Shown here: in pieces, positions 24,001-30,470 of the stretch
Layout of the letters: every line of letters starts with the position of its first letter
How positions within the stretch are numbered: position 1 is the first letter of the stretch
Assembly: GCA_900553885.1 (NCBI GenBank)
Contig: USFD01000026.1
Span: 1 to 37,380 of the forward strand
DNA from: an uncultured Ruminococcus sp.
GTDB lineage: Bacteria; Bacillota; Clostridia; Lachnospirales; Lachnospiraceae
Direction: 5' to 3'
DNA: 37,380 nt
Made by a program: the position numbers and the translations under genes
Notes under the pieces: generated by a model
The model's database searches: none
What the model was told of the DNA's origin: nothing
What the model saw: only the letters and a program-made list of their open reading frames with translations

Positions 24001-24307
24001 AGGCGGACATGAGCAGGCGGATTATTCTACAGAAGTGCTGACGCCGATGTACGAAAATCTGTATGTTAAGAAATTTGTCCTTTTTGCAAATGAAAAGCTG
24101 AAGTACTATTTCAAGGAGACGATAGACGGGAATTCCTACCGCAGCGATAAGGAGACCTGCGTGCGCAAGGCAGAGCCGGGCGAGCAGGGAAGATTCGGAA
24201 GGCTTAATGATATTCTGGTTGAGACAGATCCCAGAGAACGGGAGAAAAAGATGAGAGCGTATGCGCTGGAGGATGCGTGTGCTGCGCGGATATTTGTACA
24301 GTATTAA
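21014..24307 (+). CDS. giant Ig-plus-solenoid protein, DUF5717-like
   Basis: A 1097-residue cytoplasmic protein with no signal peptide or membrane segment. Residues ~8-115 form a beta-sandwich with the pattern IIFPETRIVMRVGEG, SLQNQGEGTIRG and KFTIVCNGGEYDIAF, as in Ig-like domains that bacteria often attach to Hsp70 relatives. A second such domain lies at ~195-290 (TFTIKKNTWGYLEIDV). The rest, ~310-1000, is helical with TPR/HAT-like character (Tyr, Ala, Leu and Trp spacing), ending in a small beta region. I associate this layout with DUF5717, known mainly from Lachnospiraceae; function unknown. TTG 21014 is preferred over GTG 21005 because AGGTGA lies just upstream of it; the choice is uncertain. 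The next gene starts 16 bases after its stop. Confidence 0.75.
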   Translation: MKNKIKRFAKGDFHIPQPDIIFPETRIVMRVGEGEKYRGSFSLQNQGEGTIRGLVYPSSYRVVCDEQGFDGNPVNIYYTYDGTGLVPGHVEHGKFTIVCNGGEYDIAFTAIIEKPYVMTSYGKVQSLEDFKKLSFQDAAEAVKLFRSRDFYEILKYEDRRIQALYDNMRKWELDQHALEEFLVGCKQKEKIFLTLEEESRAFISLSEARKETFTIKKNTWGYLEIDVRTEGDFLYVEHTRITTEEFIGNSYRLEYFITMEKLHRGSNFGRIILETPYETLTYEIVVEKDINREEDHRANAREFAGIVKNYLKYEGGKMDLNSWVEEALKRISHLRDVDPKNEIYLLVHAHICLIGGKADEAKWLLESYNYNRFAIGRDVEMSSYYLYLTTLLSNDTIGQRRVAEELSKSFMKHPDSWKILCMLVEVDSEYKIYSERLRALEKQFYEDRSHSIWFYLQAFRCFREKSSSLKKLGTFEVRVLLFAVKHRLMTRELALYTANLASQMKTFDKHLYNVLVQSYGMYKESMILTAICTLLIKGNCVDSIYFKWYQKAVESELKIAQLYEYYMAAVIPDRFHKALPRSVYLYFMHGNSLNYQKCAFLYANLITYEDETSEIYAHYRDEMEAFAWNQLDRRNIDEQLRIIYKRFISESQMNPERVKALYDICHAYQITTRVPNMKYIHVISEDGTITQKAPYTENGARVFLYSKTDRLVWEARDGRHYTDSIPYESRRMFYELRYMDMCRKYINGLRRNRLEEEKEELTLELVREKGLENFKEEEIFGLCSRTIRENNYENDDFLTYICFDLFLKQQYDKVILTYLANYYCGATLDMKLLWREARDYEVHTHKLAERILTQMLFSEELFQEAQIFEQYYAEGAYFRLQQAYLAYVSREYVVESRKISRSIIDIICREYEKGEDTIDICKIAVLKYYAEKEYNSQTRRTLKKFLQELCGKQIYFPFFLAYEKDWLIELQLWDKTLIEYKGQKGSRVMLYYQLQKGGHEQADYSTEVLTPMYENLYVKKFVLFANEKLKYYFKETIDGNSYRSDKETCVRKAEPGEQGRFGRLNDILVETDPREREKKMRAYALEDACAARIFVQY

Positions 24308-24322
24308 GGAGGTTGTCTTTTT

Positions 24323-25606
24323 ATGGGGCAGGGCAGCATAATTGGATATGAAATAAATGAAAAGACATGCCAGATCAGTTATTATAATGATCAGCAGCTG
24401 GAGCCGGATACTCTTGAGGTGGACGCGGACAATTACCAGATCCCTCTGATTATCGGAAAACTCAGGGATACATGGGCTTACGGCAAAGAAGCGAAAAGAC
24501 TTGTTACCATTAAAGAAGGCTTTACTGTTACAAGGCTCCTGAGCAAAAGCCTGGCCGGGGACCGGATTGAATTCGGGGAGGAGACATATGATGCAGTGTG
24601 GCTTTTGTCCCAGTTTATTCAGATGTCCCTGCAGTCTTTTCCGGAAATTGAAGGGATCGTGTTTACCGTACCTACTCTGACCGAAGAACTTGCACAGATG
24701 CTTCGGGGAATTGCTGTGCGGATGAATATCAACAAACGGCATGTTTTTATACAGGATTATAAAGAGAGCTTCTGCAATTATCTGTTCTATCAGCCAAAAG
24801 AGCTGTGGCAGTATGACGCGGCGCTGTTCTGCTGTGACAGAAATGAAATCAGAGCATTTATGCTCCGCAGACTGAAACCGGGGCTGGGCGGAGGTAAAAC
24901 TACTTTCGTGACAGTGGATGAAGTCGCCAGCGCCCATATGAAAGAGCTGGCAATGGTCTATCCTGTTTTAAATGAGGACAAGGCGAAAGAAGCGGACGCC
25001 ATGTTCTGCAAATTTATCGAAAGTGTATTTGATAAGAGAATTGTATCTTCTGTATTTCTGACAGGAGAGGGATTTGAAAACAACTGGTATCCGAAGGCGC
25101 TTCGGGTTCTCTGCAATGGCCGGAGAGCTTTTATCGGCAACAATCTGTACAGCAAGGGAGCCTGCTACACAGCCTATCGGAAGCTGTTTATGCATATTGA
25201 GAATCCGGTTTATCTTTCCGAGGATAAACTGACGGATCAGATTACCGTGAATATGCGCGTGGACGGACAGGAAATGTGGTATCCCATCGTATCCTGGGGA
25301 GCACACTGGTACGAGTCGAATAATCAGTGGGAAGTGATCCTGGAGGATGTGGAGGATATCGAGTTCCATATTGAATCCCTGATTCAGGGAAATGTACGGA
25401 CAGAAAAAATTTCTCTGGAGAAGTATCCGAAGCGGGCGGAATATTCCATGCGTCTTCAGATTGAAACATTGTTTCTGGATGAAAAGACGTGCAAAATTAC
25501 AGTAAGGGATGCAGGATTCGGAGACTTTTTCCCGGCTACGGATTTCCGGGAAGAGAAGATAATTCACTTAGGAGGCAATGATGGGAAGTTTAATTCTTTG
25601 TCATGA
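24323..25606 (+). CDS. degenerate Hsp70/actin-fold protein, DUF5716-like
   Basis: A 427-residue cytoplasmic protein that follows the order of an Hsp70 nucleotide-binding domain: IIGYEINEKTCQISYY where DnaK has its phosphate-1 loop, YGKEAKRL, EGIVFTVPTLTEEL (as in VPAYF), HVFIQDYKESFCNYLFY (as in EPTAAAL), ALFCCDRNEIRAFML in place of phosphate-2, VSSVFLTGEGFENNW as adenosine strand, and a terminal beta-rich region. The Gly-Thr-Thr and Gly-Gly-Gly loops are lost, so ATP hydrolysis is doubtful. I associate it with DUF5716. AAGGAGG overlaps the stop of the preceding gene, 10 bases before ATG. Fold assignment is inference by pattern. Confidence 0.72.
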   Translation: MGQGSIIGYEINEKTCQISYYNDQQLEPDTLEVDADNYQIPLIIGKLRDTWAYGKEAKRLVTIKEGFTVTRLLSKSLAGDRIEFGEETYDAVWLLSQFIQMSLQSFPEIEGIVFTVPTLTEELAQMLRGIAVRMNINKRHVFIQDYKESFCNYLFYQPKELWQYDAALFCCDRNEIRAFMLRRLKPGLGGGKTTFVTVDEVASAHMKELAMVYPVLNEDKAKEADAMFCKFIESVFDKRIVSSVFLTGEGFENNWYPKALRVLCNGRRAFIGNNLYSKGACYTAYRKLFMHIENPVYLSEDKLTDQITVNMRVDGQEMWYPIVSWGAHWYESNNQWEVILEDVEDIEFHIESLIQGNVRTEKISLEKYPKRAEYSMRLQIETLFLDEKTCKITVRDAGFGDFFPATDFREEKIIHLGGNDGKFNSLS

Positions 25607-26348
25607 CAGACATGCGGCACATCCTTATGAGATTACAAGAATTCACTGCAGGATCTTTACCATAGAGGAGCTCTGCTATTATCTTTGTAATAATCTTTAT
25701 CTGATTGACTATACAATTATGAATGAGCAGCTCTGTTCCTGGCTGGAAGACGAACTGGGAATGACCAGTCTGGCAGAGAGTCTGAGAGATGTGCTCAGGC
25801 TTCACGGATCTGTGGAAAAATTTGTTCTTACGATATTGAAGGCATCCCGGATCTACCGGGAGCCGGAGATGATCCGGATTCAGAATGTTCTGGAACATCT
25901 GAAAAACCAGAAAGATATCGAACGCCAGAAATACAAGGGGGATAATCTGCTGGAAAGCGGGGAAGTGGAAGAAGCCATTCTTGTATATCAGGCAATTCTG
26001 AATCAGGAGAAGGATGAGACTGTGGATGACAAGTTCTACGGTAAGATCTATGCCGGTCTGGGAGCGGCGTACGGAAGGCTGTTTCTCTATCAGGAGTCTG
26101 CAAAAATGTATGACAGGGCGTATCAGATATGCGGGGACGAGACGCTTCTGAAGCCCTATCTGTATGCGTCCTACAAATATCTGTCTCTGGAAGAATATCA
26201 TATTCTGATTACCAAGCATGAAGATTATATGAGAATCAATGCGGAAATGCGGCGGGAGATTGATGACGTGAAAAACGGGCTGCAGGTTGAGCCGGACGAG
26301 GAACTCCTGGAAAAGTGGAAACGGCAGCATCGCAGGAGTCACAGTTGA
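25581..26348 (+). CDS. TPR-repeat partner protein of unknown function
   Basis: A 255-residue soluble protein. The N-terminal ~105 residues are helical without a recognised motif. Two TPR-like repeats follow at about 115-145 (GDNLLESGEVEEAILVYQ) and 152-185 (AGLGAAYGRLFLYQESAKMY), then a charged helix ending in Arg/His residues. ATG 25581 is preferred to ATG 25578 because AGGAGG lies 5 bases, not 2, upstream. It overlaps the Hsp70-like gene by 26 bases, so translation is coupled and the products probably act together. Confidence 0.75.
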   Translation: MGSLILCHDRHAAHPYEITRIHCRIFTIEELCYYLCNNLYLIDYTIMNEQLCSWLEDELGMTSLAESLRDVLRLHGSVEKFVLTILKASRIYREPEMIRIQNVLEHLKNQKDIERQKYKGDNLLESGEVEEAILVYQAILNQEKDETVDDKFYGKIYAGLGAAYGRLFLYQESAKMYDRAYQICGDETLLKPYLYASYKYLSLEEYHILITKHEDYMRINAEMRREIDDVKNGLQVEPDEELLEKWKRQHRRSHS

Positions 26349-26374
26349 CAGAGAGGAATACCCTGTGATAGAAT
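26345..26374 (+). promoter_or_regulatory. promoter for the amino-acid ABC transporter operon
   Basis: A perfect TTGACA (26345-26350) spans the stop codon of the TPR gene. TAGAAT (26369-26374) follows with an 18-base spacer and a TG one base before it. The leader to the first gene is about 75 bases. Confidence 0.75.
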
Positions 26375-26455
26375 ACAACGGTACTTTACTATGGCACAGT
26401 GACTCATTGGTAGAGAAAAAAAGTGACACCGAATCTGCGGTGGTGGGAGGAAAAA

Positions 26456-27253
26456 ATGAAAAGAAGAGTATTAAGCGCATTTTTATGTACGGTTCTTGCT
26501 GCTTCCATGCTGGCAGGATGCGGCTCCAAGCCGGGCAGCGATTCTGAAAGCGATATGGAGTATGTAAAAGACAAAGGATCCCTGATTGTAGGTATTACGA
26601 ATTTCGAACCCATGGATTATCAGGATGAAAATGGTGAATGGATCGGTTTTGACGCGGATATGGCAAGAGCATTTGCAGAAAGTCTTGGCGTAGATGTGGA
26701 ATTTGTGGAGATTGACTGGGACAATAAGATTATGGAACTGGACAGCAATACGATTGACTGTGTCTGGAACGGCATGACTCTGACGGAAGATGTGACCAGC
26801 GCAATGGAGTGTACGGATGCATACCTTCAGAATGCGCAGGTAGTTGTTGTTCCGGAAGATGTGGCAGACAAGTATCAGGATGAGGCAAGTCTGTCTGATC
26901 TGACATTTGCTGTAGAAGCCGGCAGTGCGGGAGAAGATGAGGTTGAGGCAAGAAATTTTGCGTTCAACTCTGTAACAGCCCAGGCGGATGCACTGATGGA
27001 GGTAGAGGCCGGAACTTCTGACGCGGCAGTAATTGACCTTCTGATGGCAGCAGCCATGATCGGCGAGGGAACCAGCTATTCCGATCTGACTTATACGATC
27101 AGCTTAAACAGTGAAGAGTACGGTGTTGGATTCCGTAAAGGATCTGATCTGGCTGAGGAACTTAATAAGTTCTTTACAGAGACCTATAAGGATGGAAGCA
27201 TCCAGAAATGCGCAGAGAAATATGGCGTACAGGCTGCTCTGATTGAAGAGTAA
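26456..27253 (+). CDS. amino-acid ABC transporter substrate-binding lipoprotein
   Basis: A 265-residue lipoprotein that captures an amino acid at the cell surface. Signal peptide with lipobox LAGC, Cys22, then a short Ser/Asp linker. The SBP_bac_3 fold is clear: LIVGITNFEPMDYQDENGEWIGFDADMA-type opening, DCVWNGMTLTEDV, and the hinge near YGVGFRKGSDL. It lacks a clear Arg at the usual alpha-carboxylate position in the sites I can read, so the ligand is left open; polar amino acids are most likely. GGGAGG lies 5 bases before ATG. First gene of a three-gene importer. Confidence 0.9.
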   Translation: MKRRVLSAFLCTVLAASMLAGCGSKPGSDSESDMEYVKDKGSLIVGITNFEPMDYQDENGEWIGFDADMARAFAESLGVDVEFVEIDWDNKIMELDSNTIDCVWNGMTLTEDVTSAMECTDAYLQNAQVVVVPEDVADKYQDEASLSDLTFAVEAGSAGEDEVEARNFAFNSVTAQADALMEVEAGTSDAAVIDLLMAAAMIGEGTSYSDLTYTISLNSEEYGVGFRKGSDLAEELNKFFTETYKDGSIQKCAEKYGVQAALIEE

Positions 27254-27273
27254 AATGATAACGGAGTTGTGAC

Positions 27274-27957
27274 ATGGATTTTTCAGAACAGTTTCCAATT
27301 GTTTTTCAGGCATTGAACGAGGGATTTCTGCAGACTCTGAGGCTTTTCTTTGTAACGCTTCTGGGAGCGGTGCCATTGGGACTTGTTATTTCCTTCGGAT
27401 CAATGTCACGGTTTAAACCATTAAGTTATCTTGTGAAAATCATTGTATGGATCATCAGAGGGACTCCTCTGATGATTCAGCTTTTGATTATCTTTTATTT
27501 CCCCGGAATTGTATTTAGAAATAATATCTGGGGCGGCGACGAGAGCGGACGTTTTCTTGCGGCCTCTGTTGCTTTTATTTTTAATTATGCCTGCTATTTT
27601 TCCGAGATTTACAGGGGCGGCATCCAGGGTGTGCCCCACGGACAGGAGGAGGCGGGACTTGTGCTGGGTATGACAAAGAGCCAGATCTTTTTCAGAATAA
27701 CGCTTCTGCAGATGATCAAGCGGATTGTGCCCCCTATGTCCAATGAAATAATTACGCTTGTGAAGGATACCTCTCTGGCGCGGATTATCGCTCTTCAGGA
27801 GATTATATGGGCAGGACAGTCCTTCCTGAAAGGCTCCCAGGGAATCGCGGGCGAGATCTGGCCGCTGTTCTTCACTGCTGTCTACTATCTGGTATTCAGC
27901 GGCATTCTGACTGTTCTTCTGGGACGGCTGGAAAAGAAACTGGAGTATTTCAGGTAG
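27274..27957 (+). CDS. amino-acid ABC transporter permease
   Basis: A 227-residue membrane protein of the HisM/GlnP family with about five hydrophobic helices. The EAA loop that docks the ATPase is at EIYRGGIQGVPHGQEEAGLVLGM (~112-134, shown here in full as the family motif region), followed by the typical IVPPMSNEII. Starts 20 bases after the binding-protein gene and ends 12 bases before the ATPase gene, so it is operonic with both. Confidence 0.93.
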   Translation: MDFSEQFPIVFQALNEGFLQTLRLFFVTLLGAVPLGLVISFGSMSRFKPLSYLVKIIVWIIRGTPLMIQLLIIFYFPGIVFRNNIWGGDESGRFLAASVAFIFNYACYFSEIYRGGIQGVPHGQEEAGLVLGMTKSQIFFRITLLQMIKRIVPPMSNEIITLVKDTSLARIIALQEIIWAGQSFLKGSQGIAGEIWPLFFTAVYYLVFSGILTVLLGRLEKKLEYFR

Positions 27958-27969
27958 GAGGTGGTACAT

Positions 27970-28755
27970 ATGGCAATCTTGGAAGTAAAGCATTTGAGAA
28001 AAAGCTTTGAGCGCACAGAAGTGCTCAGTGATATCAGCTTTTCACTGGAAAAAGGACAGGTACTTTCTATTATTGGTTCCTCGGGAAGCGGAAAGACAAC
28101 TCTTTTGCGCTGCCTGAATTTTCTGGAGCGGCCTGACGGAGGAATCATACGGGTAAATGAGGAGACGTTGTTTAATGCGGAGGATTCCAGAACAACCCAG
28201 GAGCGTGAAATCCGTAGAAAACGGCTGCATTTCGGGCTTGTTTTCCAGTCCTTCAACCTGTTCCCTCAGTATACGGCTCTGGGAAATGTGATGCTGGCAA
28301 AGGAGCTCCTGGCAAAGGAACAGCCGGATTACAAAACAAGAAAAAAGGAAATACATGCGGAGATTGAAGCAGAGGCAGAAAGTCTGCTCAGACAGATGGG
28401 GCTTGCCGACCGGATGAGTAATTATCCGCATCAGCTTTCCGGAGGTCAGTGCCAGCGTGTGGCTATCGCCCGTGCACTGGCGCTGAAGCCGGATATTCTC
28501 TGCTTTGATGAACCGACATCAGCTCTGGACCCGGAGCTGACCGGCGAGGTGTTAAAAGTAATAAAGGGACTGGCGGATCAGGAGACGACCATGGTGATTG
28601 TTACCCATGAGATGGCTTTTGCACGGGACGTGTCCAGCCAGGTGATTTTTATGGACGGAGGCCGGATTCTTGAGCAGGGAACTCCGGAACAAGTATTTGA
28701 ACACCCGGAGGAAGAGAGGACAAAACAGTTTTTGTCCCGCTATACACAAGGGTAA
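27970..28755 (+). CDS. amino-acid ABC transporter ATP-binding protein
   Basis: A 261-residue ABC ATPase of the GlnQ/HisP class. Walker A GSSGSGKTT (~39), the Q-loop LVFQSFNLFP, signature LSGGQ (~160), Walker B ILCFDEPTSALD (~182) and the His-loop VTHEM are intact. Between Q-loop and signature it carries a somewhat long acidic helix (EIHAEIEAEAESL). ATG 27970 is preferred to GTG 27961 because GGAGGTGG lies in the upstream spacer. Last gene of the operon. Confidence 0.95.
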   Translation: MAILEVKHLRKSFERTEVLSDISFSLEKGQVLSIIGSSGSGKTTLLRCLNFLERPDGGIIRVNEETLFNAEDSRTTQEREIRRKRLHFGLVFQSFNLFPQYTALGNVMLAKELLAKEQPDYKTRKKEIHAEIEAEAESLLRQMGLADRMSNYPHQLSGGQCQRVAIARALALKPDILCFDEPTSALDPELTGEVLKVIKGLADQETTMVIVTHEMAFARDVSSQVIFMDGGRILEQGTPEQVFEHPEEERTKQFLSRYTQG

Positions 28756-28759
28756 AAAG

Positions 28760-28792
28760 AGGCAGAGTGGATGTTGATTTTCCCTCTGCCTT
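28760..28792 (+). terminator. weak hairpin terminator after the ABC operon
   Basis: AGGCAGAG (28760-28767) pairs with CTCTGCCT (28784-28791), followed only by TATATTAT. The T-tract is poor. The hairpin contains the -35 of the purF promoter. Confidence 0.5.
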
Positions 28793-28802
28793 ATATTATA
28801 AT
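28774..28802 (+). promoter_or_regulatory. sigma-A promoter for purF
   Basis: TTGATT (28774-28779) and TATAAT (28797-28802) with an exact 17-base spacer. It is nested in the terminator hairpin of the upstream operon. Transcription would start near 28809. Confidence 0.75.
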
Positions 28803-28806
28803 CAAG

Positions 28807-28920
28807 TCTGCGGAATTGGCATTTATGGGGAATGAAAGCCCGGTTCCGCAGATGATATTCTTGAATATGCAGATTGCCGATTGGGGATGCCCGGCGGATA
28901 GGAAAGGCGGGCATGCGGCA
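28807..28920 (+). promoter_or_regulatory. structured purF leader RNA, three stem-loops
   Basis: Stem 1 is 9 perfect pairs (28807-28815 with 28844-28852). Stem 2 is ATATTC/GAATAT (28855-28868). Stem 3 is compound: TGCCG (28875-28879) with CGGCA (28916-28920), enclosing ATGCCCG (28887-28893) with CGGGCAT (28908-28914). It fills the ~140-base leader before the ribosome site AAGGAG. I do not match it to a riboswitch class I know. Confidence 0.55.
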
Positions 28921-28948
28921 TACAGAATTGATAAGGAGCGAATCTTAC

Positions 28949-30376
28949 ATGAGTGATTTTGAAAAAGTTACCACCGGACTGGGCGAGGAATGCGGTGTGT
29001 TCGGCGCCTATGATATGGACGGCGGTGATGTTGCCCCCTCGATTTATTATGGACTGTTTGCACTTCAGCACAGGGGCCAGGAAAGCTGTGGGATTGCTGT
29101 TACGGATACTTTCGGACAGAGAAAGGTAATTTCGGAAAAGGGTCTTGGCCATGTTGACGATGTGTTTAACCGTGAAACCCTTGCAAAGCTGAAGGGAAAT
29201 CTGGGAGTAGGCCATGTCCGTTATTCCACAGCCGGCGGAACCCGCGTGGAAAACGCCCAGCCGCTGGTAATCAATTACGTGAAGGGAACCCTTGCCATCG
29301 CACATAACGGGAACCTGGTCAATGCGATTGAACTGCGCAAAGAGCTGGAATATACAGGCGCTATCTTTCAGACTACCATTGACTCGGAAGTGATTGCCTA
29401 TCATATTGCGAGGGAACGGCTTAAGACCCATAATGCGGAGCTGGCTGTAAAGCAGGCTATGCAGAAGATCAAAGGCGCATATGCACTGGTGGTAAACAGC
29501 CCGCGGAAGATGATCGGAGCAAGAGATCCCTTCGGACTGAAACCGCTGTGTATCGGAAAAAAGGAAAACACATACTTCCTGGCGTCGGAGAGCTGTGCCA
29601 TTGCTGCGGTAGATGCAGAGTTTATACGGGATGTCCGCCCCGGAGAAATTGTGACAATTACAAAGGACGGGATTGCGTCCGACATGAGTATGGCGGTTCC
29701 GGAGGAAAAACAGGCCAGATGTATTTTCGAGTATATTTATTTTGCCCGGACAGACAGTGTGCTGGATGGGGTAAATGTATATCACTCCAGGATTCTTGCA
29801 GGAAAAGCTCTTGCGGAATCTTATCCTGTGGATGCAGACCTGGTTGTCGGTGTGCCGGATTCCGGTCTGGTGGCAGCCAAAGGATATTCGGAACATTCCG
29901 GAATTCCCTATGGTATGGCGTTCCACAAAAACAGCTACGTGGGACGGACATTTATCAAGCCAAGCCAGAGCGAACGCGTTTCCAGTGTAAAGATCAAACT
30001 GAACGTGATTCCTGAAGTTGTACGTGGAAAACGCATTGTTATGGTAGATGATTCCATTGTTAGGGGGACAACATGCGCAAACATTATAAAAATGCTTAAA
30101 GCTGCAGGGGCCAAGGAAGTCCATGTCAGAATCAGTTCCCCGCCGTTTCTGTATCCATGTTATTTCGGAACAGATGTACCGTCCAATGAGCAGCTGATTG
30201 CCCACTCACATACGACGGAAGAGATCCGGAAGATGATCGGTGCGGATTCTCTGGGATATATGGAGATCGAAAAACTGAAAAACATGGTGGGCGGTTTAAA
30301 ATACTGTGACGCATGTTTTACAGGAAAGTACCCGATGCAGGTTCCCGGCAGGGATATCAGCCATGCATTTGAGTAG
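28949..30376 (+). CDS. purF: amidophosphoribosyltransferase
   Basis: PurF moves the amide of glutamine to PRPP, the first step of purine synthesis. The 475-residue protein is the Fe-S type with a propeptide: 14 residues before catalytic C15 in EECGVFGAY. The glutaminase domain is followed by the phosphoribosyltransferase with the PRPP loop VMVDDSIVRGTT. Four candidate [4Fe-4S] ligands are C258, C404, C453 and C456 (CDAC), matching the B. subtilis pattern. ATG 28949 is chosen because the residues upstream of it in the open frame are not like PurF and AAGGAG precedes it. Preceded by a structured leader; purB follows. Confidence 0.97.
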   Translation: MSDFEKVTTGLGEECGVFGAYDMDGGDVAPSIYYGLFALQHRGQESCGIAVTDTFGQRKVISEKGLGHVDDVFNRETLAKLKGNLGVGHVRYSTAGGTRVENAQPLVINYVKGTLAIAHNGNLVNAIELRKELEYTGAIFQTTIDSEVIAYHIARERLKTHNAELAVKQAMQKIKGAYALVVNSPRKMIGARDPFGLKPLCIGKKENTYFLASESCAIAAVDAEFIRDVRPGEIVTITKDGIASDMSMAVPEEKQARCIFEYIYFARTDSVLDGVNVYHSRILAGKALAESYPVDADLVVGVPDSGLVAAKGYSEHSGIPYGMAFHKNSYVGRTFIKPSQSERVSSVKIKLNVIPEVVRGKRIVMVDDSIVRGTTCANIIKMLKAAGAKEVHVRISSPPFLYPCYFGTDVPSNEQLIAHSHTTEEIRKMIGADSLGYMEIEKLKNMVGGLKYCDACFTGKYPMQVPGRDISHAFE

Positions 30377-30378
30377 AA

Positions 30379-30415
30379 CACCGGAGAAAATGGAGGATTC
30401 CTTTTGCGCCCGGTG
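30379..30415 (+). other. hairpin between purF and purB
   Basis: CACCGG (30379-30384) pairs with CCGGTG (30410-30415), with an inner AAAA.GGA/TCC.TTTT stem. There is no U-run after it, so it is more likely an RNA processing or stability element than a terminator; that is inference. Confidence 0.4.
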
Positions 30416-30470
30416 ACAGGATGTTACCGCAGAAAATGTTAGCAGACAGAAGTTTAAGGAGGAAGAAATT

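Noticed and set aside
23426..24937. Long minus-strand open frame of 503 codons
   Set aside because: It lies opposite the solenoid and Hsp70-like genes, has no ribosome site and a composition (His, Cys, Phe-rich) typical of an antisense shadow.
28807..28920. purF leader as a guanine, PRPP or ZTP riboswitch
   Set aside because: The loop-loop and core consensus sequences I know for these classes are not found; only generic stems are seen.
28823..30205. Minus-strand open frame of 460 codons
   Set aside because: Antisense shadow of purF.
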